Shown here: positions 54,505-62,525 of the stretch, in pieces
How the letters are laid out: each line of letters opens with the position of its first letter
How positions within the stretch are numbered: position 1 is the first letter of the stretch
Assembly: GCF_029873475.1 (NCBI RefSeq)
Contig: NZ_CP123499.1
Span: forward strand, 558,001 to 622,000
Length of the DNA: 64,000 nt
Direction: 5' to 3'
Source: Arsenophonus sp. aPb
Lineage (GTDB): Bacteria; Pseudomonadota; Gammaproteobacteria; Enterobacterales; Enterobacteriaceae
Program-made: the position numbers and the translations under genes
The notes under the pieces: generated by a model
The model's input: only the letters and a program-made list of their open reading frames with translations
The model's database searches: none
Told to the model about the DNA's origin: nothing

Positions 54505-55230
54505 ATGGCAACTGTTTCCATGCGCGATATGCTTCAGGCAGGCGTTCACTTTGGTCACCAAACTCGTTACTGGAATCCAAAGATGAAAACTTACATCTTT
54601 GGTGCGCGCAACAAAGTGCATATCATTAATTTGGAAAAAACTGTTCCAATGTTCAATGAAGCATTAGCTGAATTGACTAAAATTGCATCACGAAAAGGCA
54701 AAATTCTGTTTGTTGGCACTAAGCGCGCAGCAAGCGAAGCTATAAAAGAAGCGGCTAATGGTTGTGATCAGTATTTCGTTAATCATCGTTGGTTAGGTGG
54801 TATGCTGACTAACTGGAAAACGGTACGTCAGTCTATTAAGCGCCTAAAAGATTTAGAAGCACAATCTCAGGATGGTACTTTTGATAAATTGACCAAAAAA
54901 GAAGCGTTGATGCGTACCCGCGAGCTTAGCAAGCTAGAAAATAGTTTGGGTGGTATTAAAGAGATGGGCGGTTTGCCTGACGCTTTATTTGTTGTTGATG
55001 CGGAACATGAGCATATTGCAATTAAAGAAGCAAACAACTTAGGTATCCCTGTATTTGCGATTGTTGATACTAATTCTGATCCAGATGGTGTTGATTATAT
55101 CATTCCTGGTAATGATGATGCGATCCGGGCAGTTAAGCTGTATCTGGATGCTGTTGCTAAAGCTGTTCATGAAGGTCGTTCTCAGGATCAGGCGATTAAA
55201 CCAGAAGAAAACATGATAGAGACTGAATAA
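54505..55230 (+). CDS. rpsB: 30S ribosomal protein S2
   Basis: S2 binds late to the 30S subunit between head and body and is needed for S1 docking. It has 241 residues, the E. coli length, with MRDMLQAGVHFGHQTRYWNPKMK at the start, FVNHRWLGGMLTNWKTV near 90-106 and VDTNSDPDGVDYIIPGNDDA late. AGAGG lies about 7 bases before the ATG. It leads rpsB-tsf behind a structured leader, with a terminator-like hairpin between the two genes. Confidence 0.98.
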   Translation: MATVSMRDMLQAGVHFGHQTRYWNPKMKTYIFGARNKVHIINLEKTVPMFNEALAELTKIASRKGKILFVGTKRAASEAIKEAANGCDQYFVNHRWLGGMLTNWKTVRQSIKRLKDLEAQSQDGTFDKLTKKEALMRTRELSKLENSLGGIKEMGGLPDALFVVDAEHEHIAIKEANNLGIPVFAIVDTNSDPDGVDYIIPGNDDAIRAVKLYLDAVAKAVHEGRSQDQAIKPEENMIETE

Positions 55231-55297
55231 TAAGGCCAGCTCTTCGTTAAGCACAGAAGAGCCCTTATAAACCAGGTATTACAATATATTGGTTATA

Positions 55298-55320
55298 GGG
55301 GCCTAATTGGCTCCTTTTTA
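55298..55320 (+). terminator. Intercistronic terminator/attenuator between rpsB and tsf
   Basis: GGGGCC (55298-55303) and GGCTCC (55309-55314) form a 6-pair stem with one G-T pair and a 5-base loop, followed by TTTTTA. Another hairpin, GCTCTTC (55239-55245) with GAAGAGC (55256-55262), lies just after the rpsB stop. Partial termination here would lower tsf relative to rpsB. Confidence 0.65.
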
Positions 55321-55385
55321 CTTATCAGAATGAGAATTGTCTGCATGGGATGATTTCCCATCAGATAGATTGAGGAATAAATCAC

Positions 55386-56237
55386 ATGTCTGGAATTACC
55401 GCTGCTTTGGTAAAAGAACTGCGCGAACGTACTGGCGCAGGTATGATGGAATGCAAAAAAGCATTGGTTGAAGCTAATGGGGATATTGAATTAGCTATCG
55501 ATAATATGCGTAAATCAGGTCAAGCAAAAGCGGCTAAGAAAGCCGGTCGTGTGGCTGCCGAAGGTGTGATCATGGCGGAAGTTTCTGCCGATGGTAAATT
55601 TGGTGCGTTGCTTGAGTTGAATTGTGAAACGGATTTTGTGGCTAAGGATGCGAGTTTTATCTCATTCGGTAATGAAGTATTGCAAGCCGTTGTTGCAAAT
55701 AAATTGTCAAATATTGATGAATTGAAGGCAAAATTTGAAGAGCAACGTACAGCAATCGTTGCCAAGATTGGTGAAAATATTAATATCCGCCGAGTTGAGA
55801 TCCTAGAAGGTGAAAAAATCGGCTGTTATTTACATGGTGTTCGCATTGGGGTTCTTGTTTCTGCTGAAGGTGCGGATAATGAGCTTGTCAAACATATTGC
55901 TATGCATATCGCGGCGAGTAAACCTGAATATGTTACACCAGCAGATGTGCCAGCCGATGTTGTTGCCCATGAACATCAAATTCAATTAGATATCGCAATG
56001 CAATCTGGTAAGCCGCGTGAAATTGCGGAAAAAATGGTCACTGGCCGCATGAATAAATTTACTGGTGAGATCTCTTTAACTGGTCAACAATTTGTTATGG
56101 ATCCAAGCAAAACAGTTGGTGCGTTATTAAAAGAGAAAAATGCAAAAGTGACTAACTTTATCCGTTTTGAAGTTGGTGAAGGTATCGAAAAAGTGGAAAC
56201 TGATTTCGCTGCTGAAGTAGCGGCAATGAGTAAATAA
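55386..56237 (+). CDS. tsf: Elongation factor Ts
   Basis: EF-Ts exchanges GDP for GTP on EF-Tu. The 283 residues equal the E. coli mature length. The N-terminal UBA-like part is LVKELRERTGAGMMECKKALVEANGD and the core carries the EF-Tu contact LLELNCETDFVAKD near 77-90. GAGGAA lies 10 bases before the ATG. It follows rpsB by 155 bases and is closed by a good terminator. Confidence 0.98.
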   Translation: MSGITAALVKELRERTGAGMMECKKALVEANGDIELAIDNMRKSGQAKAAKKAGRVAAEGVIMAEVSADGKFGALLELNCETDFVAKDASFISFGNEVLQAVVANKLSNIDELKAKFEEQRTAIVAKIGENINIRRVEILEGEKIGCYLHGVRIGVLVSAEGADNELVKHIAMHIAASKPEYVTPADVPADVVAHEHQIQLDIAMQSGKPREIAEKMVTGRMNKFTGEISLTGQQFVMDPSKTVGALLKEKNAKVTNFIRFEVGEGIEKVETDFAAEVAAMSK

Positions 56238-56255
56238 TGATACCAATTGATAAAT

Positions 56256-56284
56256 AGAGCCGCCAATGGGCGGTTCTGTTTTAT
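56256..56284 (+). terminator. Rho-independent terminator after tsf
   Basis: AGAGCCGCC (56256-56264) and GGCGGTTCT (56269-56277) form a 9-pair stem with a 4-base loop, followed by GTTTTAT. It ends the rpsB-tsf transcript. Confidence 0.88.
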
Positions 56285-56529
56285 CTAATATTGATAATTT
56301 ATTTTTTATCTGTCTGATAATACATTATCAATGATAATTTATGTGTAAATATGCCACTAAATTATTTGATTCAGCATATGCTTAATTCAACGAATTAGGG
56401 TTATTATTTAAACTAAATTATCTTTTTACTAAAGAAATGAAGAAAAGTAACTAATCAACTATTTTACATTCAGACTTTGAACAAAGAATTTTAAACCTTC
56501 AATAATTTATCTGCTCAGGACGAAACACC

Positions 56530-57258
56530 ATGGCAACTAATGCAAAACCCGTATATCAACGTATCTTGCTTAAGCTTAGTGGCGAAGCTCTACAAGGTTC
56601 AGAAGGTTTTGGTATTGATGCGAGCATTTTAGATCGTATGGCGCAAGAAATTAAGGAGCTGGTAGAGTTAGCGATACAGGTTGGTGTCGTTATTGGTGGT
56701 GGCAACCTATTTCGTGGTGCAGGACTAGCCGAGGCTGGGATGAATCGTGTCGTTGGCGATCATATGGGAATGCTAGCGACAGTAATGAATGGATTAGCCA
56801 TGCGTGATGCTTTACATCGTGCATATGTTAACGCCAGGCTTATGTCTGCAATACCATTAAATGGTGTATGCGACAATTATAGTTGGGCTGAAGCTATTAG
56901 TTTGCTTCGTAATGGCAGAGTTGTTATTTTCTCGGCAGGCACTGGAAATCCTTTTTTTACAACAGACTCAGCGGCTTGTTTACGAGGTATAGAAATTGAG
57001 GCAGATGTTGTTTTAAAAGCCACCAAAGTTGATGGTGTCTATTCTGCCGACCCATCAAAGAGTTCCGATGCGGTTTTTTACGATAAGTTAACTTATCAGG
57101 ACGTATTAGAACGTGAATTAAAAGTGATGGATTTGGCGGCATTTACTCTGGCTCGTGATCATAATTTACCTATTCGCGTTTTCAACATGAATAAACCCGG
57201 TGCGTTACGTCGGATTGTGATGGGTGAAAATGAAGGCACGTTAATCTCACGTGATTAA
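56530..57258 (+). CDS. pyrH: Uridylate kinase
   Basis: PyrH phosphorylates UMP to UDP; it is hexameric, activated by GTP and inhibited by UTP. The 242 residues (E. coli 241) are an amino-acid-kinase fold with RILLKLSGEALQG at the start, VVIGGGNLFRG near 54-64, and FFTTDSAACLRGIEIEADVVLKATKVDGVYSADP split over the nucleotide site. The ATG follows CAGGACG. It has its own upstream region of about 290 bases after the tsf terminator, as in E. coli. Confidence 0.97.
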   Translation: MATNAKPVYQRILLKLSGEALQGSEGFGIDASILDRMAQEIKELVELAIQVGVVIGGGNLFRGAGLAEAGMNRVVGDHMGMLATVMNGLAMRDALHRAYVNARLMSAIPLNGVCDNYSWAEAISLLRNGRVVIFSAGTGNPFFTTDSAACLRGIEIEADVVLKATKVDGVYSADPSKSSDAVFYDKLTYQDVLERELKVMDLAAFTLARDHNLPIRVFNMNKPGALRRIVMGENEGTLISRD

Positions 57259-57376
57259 TCTCTTGAGAGACACGAATGATTTTTAGCGGTATGATATTCT
57301 CAGCATCGTTAAAATAATTGAATTGGGTTATCGGTTATAGCCTAAATATTTATAACCAGTTGCTAAGGGTTTAAAT

Positions 57377-57934
57377 GTGATTAATGAAATCAAAAAAGAT
57401 GCTCAAGAACGTATGGAAAAAAGCGTTGAAGCATTGAAAAGTCAAATCAGTAAAGTTCGTACTGGCCGTGCATCGCCAAGTTTATTGGATGGTATAGTGG
57501 TTGAATATTATGGTGCTGCAACGCCATTGCGTCAGTTAGCAAATATTACAGCTGAGGATTCACGTACTCTCGCCATTACTGTGTTTGATCGTACGTTAGC
57601 ACCGGCAGTGGAAAAAGCCATTATGGCATCAGATCTGGGTCTTAATCCTTCTTCAGCAGGAACCATAATACGGGTGCCTTTACCGCCGTTGACGGAAGAA
57701 CGACGTAAGGATTTGATTAAAGTTGTGCGTAATGATGCTGAACAAGGGCGTGTTTCTGTTCGTAATGCACGACGAGATGCAAATGATAAAATCAAGGCCT
57801 TACTAAAAGATAAAGAAATTAGTGAAGATGATGAACGTCGTGCACAAGATGAAATCCAGAAGTTGACCGATAATTTTATTAAAAAAGTTGATGAAGCTCT
57901 GGAGCAAAAAGAAAAAGAATTGATGGAATTTTAA
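57377..57934 (+). CDS. frr: Ribosome recycling factor
   Basis: RRF splits post-termination ribosomes together with EF-G. It has 185 residues, the E. coli length, in two domains: a three-helix bundle (MINEIKKDAQERM, then TGRASPSLLDGI and the C-terminal half) and a beta hairpin insert near 31-105. Translation starts at GTG 57377, with AAGGG 8 bases upstream; the ATG overlapping it is out of frame and hits TGA at once. It follows pyrH after 118 bases. Confidence 0.97.
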   Translation: MINEIKKDAQERMEKSVEALKSQISKVRTGRASPSLLDGIVVEYYGAATPLRQLANITAEDSRTLAITVFDRTLAPAVEKAIMASDLGLNPSSAGTIIRVPLPPLTEERRKDLIKVVRNDAEQGRVSVRNARRDANDKIKALLKDKEISEDDERRAQDEIQKLTDNFIKKVDEALEQKEKELMEF

Positions 57935-57943
57935 ACATTTTTA

Positions 57944-57990
57944 TAATAAAGCCATACGCTTTATATAAAAAGTAAGTATGGCTTTATTAT
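57944..57990 (+). terminator. Long hairpin after frr
   Basis: TAATAAAGCCATAC (57944-57957) and GTATGGCTTTATTA (57976-57989) are a perfect 14-pair inverted repeat around an 18-base loop, 10 bases after the frr stop. The T-rich tail is part of the stem, so termination could work in either direction. It separates frr from dxr. Confidence 0.65.
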
Positions 57991-58083
57991 ATCGCTAAAT
58001 TTATTGCTCCATTTTTATGTTATGCTATATCGCTGAGTTAGGTATAATCCTTTTTAATTAAATAGTAGAGCATACATATCACA

Positions 58084-59286
58084 ATGATACGTCTGACAAT
58101 TTTAGGCTCGACGGGTTCAATTGGTAAAACGACACTATCAGTAGTCAAAGAAAATCCAGCAAAATTTGAAATTATCGCATTAGTTGCACATAAAAATGTG
58201 GCTACTATGGTTCAGCAATGCTTAGAATTCCAGCCACAATATGCTGCTATGTCAGACGAAAAATCAGCCAATGTTCTAAGAAGCATGCTAATTAAACAAG
58301 GATGTAAAACTGAAGTTTTATCAGGCCAAAAGGGAGTTTGTGAACTAGCTGCACTGGATAATGCGGATCAAGTTATGTCAGCGATTACTGGAATTGCTGG
58401 TTTAATACCAACATTAGCTGCGATCCGTCAAGGTAAACGTATTTTATTAGCCAATAAAGAATCATTGATTACGAGTGGGCAACTGTTTTTCGACGCCATC
58501 AAAAAATATGGGGCTCAGGTACTGCCGATTGATAGTGAACATAATGCGATATTTCAAAGTTTACCGACTGAAATTCAGCGTAATTTAGGTTTTGCTAATC
58601 TTGAGCAACATGGGATAACGCGCATAGTATTAACTGGATCAGGTGGCCCTTTCCGTGAAATTGCCCTTGCTTCTCTTAAGAATATGACGCCTAATGAGGC
58701 TTGTAATCATCCTAATTGGTCTATGGGGCGTAAGATTTCGGTTGATTCGGCAACCATGATGAATAAAGGGCTTGAATATATTGAAGCACGGTATTTCTTT
58801 AATGCCTCAGCCGAGCAAATTGAAGTTATCATTCATCCACAATCTGTTATTCATTCGATGGTACGCTATCAAGATGGGAGTGTGATCGCTCAATTAGGTA
58901 CGCCTGATATGAGAACACCGATTTCTTATAGTATGGCTTATCCAGATCGTATTCCTTCAGGTGCGGCTGCACTTGATTTTAACCAATTATCTTCATTAAC
59001 CTTTATTGCTCCAGATTACCAGCGTTACCCTTGTTTGAAATTAGCCATTGATGCTTGTCATCATGGGCAAGCAGCAACCACAATTTTAAATGCTGCGAAT
59101 GAAGTTTCCGTAGCTGCGTTTTTGGCAGGAAAGCTTCGATTTACAGATATTGCGCAAGTTAATTTGGATATAGTAGAAAGGTTAAGTTTAGCCGAACCTG
59201 ATAGCATTGATGCAGTTTTAGCGATTGATAGTGAAGCACGTCAAATGGCAATTAATTATATTGAAACATTAGCAATATCCTATTAA
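58084..59286 (+). CDS. dxr: 1-deoxy-D-xylulose 5-phosphate reductoisomerase
   Basis: Dxr (IspC) converts DXP to MEP with NADPH, the first committed step of the MEP isoprenoid route. The 400 residues (E. coli 398) have the NADPH site GSTGSIGKTTLSVV at 8-21, the metal and substrate motifs DSEHNAIFQ near 150 and HPNWSMGRKISVDSATMMNK near 209-228, and the flexible loop around SMGRKI. DXP is also the precursor used with the PdxA product for pyridoxal phosphate. uppS, which uses the downstream isoprenoids, follows. Confidence 0.97.
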   Translation: MIRLTILGSTGSIGKTTLSVVKENPAKFEIIALVAHKNVATMVQQCLEFQPQYAAMSDEKSANVLRSMLIKQGCKTEVLSGQKGVCELAALDNADQVMSAITGIAGLIPTLAAIRQGKRILLANKESLITSGQLFFDAIKKYGAQVLPIDSEHNAIFQSLPTEIQRNLGFANLEQHGITRIVLTGSGGPFREIALASLKNMTPNEACNHPNWSMGRKISVDSATMMNKGLEYIEARYFFNASAEQIEVIIHPQSVIHSMVRYQDGSVIAQLGTPDMRTPISYSMAYPDRIPSGAAALDFNQLSSLTFIAPDYQRYPCLKLAIDACHHGQAATTILNAANEVSVAAFLAGKLRFTDIAQVNLDIVERLSLAEPDSIDAVLAIDSEARQMAINYIETLAISY

Positions 59287-59369
59287 TAAATAATTTTAGA
59301 TGCTTAAATGTTTCTATATTTATCTCAGCTTAATTTTTATAAAATTATAATGAGTTAAGGGTATTAAAA

Positions 59370-59462
59370 ATGAATAAAGAGCTAACTATTAACTTTTTAG
59401 TAAATATGAAAATTGTTTGCCTCATCTTAAGTAATTATATTTTTATTATCCAAAATAATTAA
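59370..59462 (+). CDS. Possible 30-residue small membrane peptide
   Basis: This short open frame lies in the dxr-uppS gap. It has AAGGG 9 bases before an ATG and a product that starts MNKELTINF and is hydrophobic towards the end (IVCLILSNYIFII). Nothing else supports it, and such short AT-rich frames arise by chance. It may instead be part of the uppS leader. Confidence 0.18.
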   Translation: MNKELTINFLVNMKIVCLILSNYIFIIQNN

Positions 59463-59505
59463 GTGCAATAGTTATGTTAGCTTATAGTAAAGGAACTCTT
59501 TTGGC

Positions 59506-60261
59506 ATGAAACTTATGTATGATAATGATAGCTCACAGCAACGAATTCCGAGGCATGTTGCTATTATTATGGATGGTAATGGACGTTGGGCGAAACTACA
59601 TGGAAAGTTAAGAATCAAAGGGCATCGAGCAGGAACAGAAGCGGTGCAAAAAGCGGTTAAATTTGCAATCGAAAATGAGATTCAGTCTTTAACACTCTAT
59701 GCCTTTAGTAGTGAAAATTGGAGTCGACCAGAAACTGAGGTTAGTGCTCTGATGGAACTTTTTACTTGGTTTCTAGATGATGAAGTTAAAAACTTAAATA
59801 TTCATAATGTTAAATTAACTATTATTGGTGATATCAGTCGATTTAAACCTAAATTACAAAACCGTATTAAACACGCGGTTGAATTAACCGCAAATAATTC
59901 TGGACTACAGCTCAATATTGCCGCTAACTATGGTGGTCGTTGGGACATTACCAATGCAATAAGACTTATTGCTGAAAAAGTTAAAGCAGGTTCATTATTA
60001 CCAGAAAATATTAACGAAGATAGGGTAAATGAATTTATTAGTCTACATGATCAACCAACCGTTGATTTAGTGATTAGAACTGGGAGAGAATATCGTATCA
60101 GTAATTTTCTTTTATGGCAGATTGCTTATGCTGAATTTTATTTTACCGATGTGCTCTGGCCGGATTTTGATGAAGAAGCTTTCAAGAGTGCAATTGTGGC
60201 TTTTAATCAGCGTGAACGACGTTTTGGTAACACTGAGCCTGATGATATCAATGAAGAATAG
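59506..60261 (+). CDS. uppS: Undecaprenyl diphosphate synthase
   Basis: UppS (IspU) adds eight isopentenyl units to farnesyl diphosphate, giving the C55 carrier for peptidoglycan and O-antigen. The 251 residues (E. coli 253) carry IIMDGNGRWAK near 22-32 with the catalytic Asp, FAFSSENWSRP-like YAFSSENWSRP near 70, and the late RTGREYRISNFLLWQIAYAEFYFT. The last block reads GREYRISN where most orthologues have GGE(H/Q)RISN; the Arg-Ile-Ser core is kept. A second in-frame ATG lies three codons in. cdsA follows after 9 bases. Confidence 0.95.
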   Translation: MKLMYDNDSSQQRIPRHVAIIMDGNGRWAKLHGKLRIKGHRAGTEAVQKAVKFAIENEIQSLTLYAFSSENWSRPETEVSALMELFTWFLDDEVKNLNIHNVKLTIIGDISRFKPKLQNRIKHAVELTANNSGLQLNIAANYGGRWDITNAIRLIAEKVKAGSLLPENINEDRVNEFISLHDQPTVDLVIRTGREYRISNFLLWQIAYAEFYFTDVLWPDFDEEAFKSAIVAFNQRERRFGNTEPDDINEE

Positions 60262-60270
60262 GGGACTCTT

Positions 60271-61131
60271 TTGCTAAACTTAAATTCTCGTATCATTACA
60301 GCTATCATACTTGTTCCATTAGTTATTGCTGCACTTTTTTTCTTACCGCCTAATTTGTTTGGTTATGTTATCATTGTTATTTGCTCGTTAGCTGCTTGGG
60401 AATGGAGCCAATTCATTGGCTGGACAGCGCCGATTAAACGAATGATATGTGCTGTTTTATTTGGTATTTGTTTATTGGGTTTACAATTATCATTGCAAGA
60501 TCTCAGTCAATTAACAACAGAGCCTTTGATTATTTATATTTTATCGGCTGGATTAGTTTGGTGGTTAGTTGCGATAATCTTGGTTGTCACTTTTCCTACT
60601 TCTGCTCGATTCTGGTCCCAGTCAGTAATATTAAAAATTTTGTTTGGTATTTTAACCATTTTACCTTTTTACTGTGGCATGTTGGTGTTAAAAAGTGTCG
60701 ATTATCATATTAACAATTTTATCGGTGCTTGGTGGATACTTTATGTCATGCTATTAGTTTGGAGTGCAGATACTGGCGCTTATTTTTTCGGTCATTTATT
60801 TGGTAAACACAAACTGGCAGCAAAGGTTTCTCCTGGTAAAACCTTGGAAGGTATGCTCGGGGGGATGTTGACAGCGGGTATTATTGCCTGGTTATTTAGT
60901 TTATCTGTTCCTGTTTTGCTGATATCCAAGAATTTACTATTTTGTTCTGTTATTGTTGTGATTATCTCTGTGTTTGGTGATTTAACGGAAAGTATGTTTA
61001 AACGTCAGTCTGGGATTAAAGATAGTAGTCATTTAATTCCAGGACATGGTGGTGTATTAGATCGAATCGATAGTTTGACAGCCGCTATACCTGTCTTTGC
61101 AGGATTGACATTGTTATTTTTTGGTTCTTAA
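60271..61131 (+). CDS. cdsA: Phosphatidate cytidylyltransferase
   Basis: CdsA makes CDP-diacylglycerol from phosphatidate and CTP in the inner membrane, the branch point to all major phospholipids. The 286 residues (E. coli 285) have about eight membrane segments and the family signature GDLTESMFKRQSGIKDSS followed by LIPGHGGVLDRIDSL near 263-277. I start it at TTG 60271, with AGGGGA about 6 bases upstream overlapping the uppS stop; no ATG fits the family N-terminus. rseP follows after 8 bases. Confidence 0.95.
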   Translation: MLNLNSRIITAIILVPLVIAALFFLPPNLFGYVIIVICSLAAWEWSQFIGWTAPIKRMICAVLFGICLLGLQLSLQDLSQLTTEPLIIYILSAGLVWWLVAIILVVTFPTSARFWSQSVILKILFGILTILPFYCGMLVLKSVDYHINNFIGAWWILYVMLLVWSADTGAYFFGHLFGKHKLAAKVSPGKTLEGMLGGMLTAGIIAWLFSLSVPVLLISKNLLFCSVIVVIISVFGDLTESMFKRQSGIKDSSHLIPGHGGVLDRIDSLTAAIPVFAGLTLLFFGS

Positions 61132-61139
61132 GGTATATC

Positions 61140-62492
61140 ATGGGATTTCTTTGGAGTTTAGCTGCATTTATTATTGCATTAGGTGTGCTAATTATCGTAC
61201 ATGAATTTGGCCATTTCTGGGTAGCTAGGCGCTGTGGTATTTATGTTGAACGTTTCTCCATTGGTTTTGGAAAAGCCTTATGGCGTAAAGTAGATCGCCA
61301 TGGGACAGAATTTGTTATCGCTCTGATCCCCTTAGGTGGTTATGTTAAAATGCTAGATGAGCGAGTTGCTCCTGTAGCGCCAGAGTGTCGCCACTTTGCT
61401 TTTAATAATAAAACAGTAGGTCAGCGTGCCGCAGTGGTTAGTGCTGGGCCAATCGCCAATTTTTTATTAGCAATATTTGCTTATTGGTTAGTTTTCATTA
61501 TTGGTATACCTTCCGTGCGCCCGGTTATTGAAGATATTCAATCAAAGTCGATTGCTGAGCAAGCTAATATTTCACCAGGTATGGAACTAAAATCAATAGA
61601 TGGAATCGAAACCCCTGACTGGAACGCAGTTCGTCTCGCCTTAATTAGTAAAATTGGTGATGAGGAATTAAGTTTGAAGGTTTTACCTATTGGAAATTCA
61701 ACGCCGATAAGCAAAGTGATTGATTTGAGGGAATGGCACTTTGATCCAGAAACCCAAGATCCAGTTTTATCTTTGGGGATTATGCCTGTTAGTGCCAGAC
61801 AAGATCCGGTTGTACGTAATATTCAACCTGGCTCAGCGGCGGCATTATCAGGTTTACAAATAGGAGACAGGATTGTAAAAGTAGGTGAACAAATAATAGA
61901 TATTTGGCATCCATTCACCTATTTTGTTCGACAAAGTCCTAACGTTCCATTGTTATTGACTATTGAAAGACAAGGTGAACAACAGCAATTAACGTTAACA
62001 CCGGAAGTAAAAACGATAGCTAAAGGCCAGCAAATTGGTTTTGTTGGGCTTGAATTATCAGTAATACCACTGGCAGATGAGTATAAAATCACTCAGCAAT
62101 ATGGTCCGTTTTATGCGCTGTATCAGGCAACGGATAAAACGTGGCAATTAATGAAATTGACAGTAAGCATGATAGGTAAATTGGTTACCGGTGATATTAA
62201 ACTTAATAATCTTAGCGGACCTGTTTCTATTGCAAAAGGGGCCGGCATTTCCGCTGAGTCCGGGTTAGTGTATTATCTGATGTTTATTGCATTAATTAGT
62301 GTCAATTTAGGGATCATTAACCTGTTTCCTTTGCCTGTATTAGATGGTGGGCACTTACTTTTCTTGTTAATCGAAAAGATTAAAGGAGAGCCAGTGTCTG
62401 AGCGTGTACAAGACTTCAGCTATCGTATTGGTGCTATTGCATTGATATTATTAATGGGGCTTGCACTTTTCAATGATTTCTCTCGTCTTTAA
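61140..62492 (+). CDS. rseP: Site-2 intramembrane zinc protease RseP
   Basis: RseP makes the second cut in the anti-sigma factor RseA, releasing sigma-E when outer-membrane assembly fails, and clears leftover signal peptides. It has 450 residues, the E. coli length. The zinc motif HEFGH is at 21-25 in the first membrane segment; two PDZ domains (about 115-195 and 205-290) face the periplasm; NLFPLPVLDGGH near 394-405 gives the third ligand. It sits just before bamA, whose substrates trigger this pathway. Confidence 0.97.
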   Translation: MGFLWSLAAFIIALGVLIIVHEFGHFWVARRCGIYVERFSIGFGKALWRKVDRHGTEFVIALIPLGGYVKMLDERVAPVAPECRHFAFNNKTVGQRAAVVSAGPIANFLLAIFAYWLVFIIGIPSVRPVIEDIQSKSIAEQANISPGMELKSIDGIETPDWNAVRLALISKIGDEELSLKVLPIGNSTPISKVIDLREWHFDPETQDPVLSLGIMPVSARQDPVVRNIQPGSAAALSGLQIGDRIVKVGEQIIDIWHPFTYFVRQSPNVPLLLTIERQGEQQQLTLTPEVKTIAKGQQIGFVGLELSVIPLADEYKITQQYGPFYALYQATDKTWQLMKLTVSMIGKLVTGDIKLNNLSGPVSIAKGAGISAESGLVYYLMFIALISVNLGIINLFPLPVLDGGHLLFLLIEKIKGEPVSERVQDFSYRIGAIALILLMGLALFNDFSRL

Positions 62493-62525
62493 GAGAGAGA
62501 CTAGTTAGGAATACTCATAACAACA

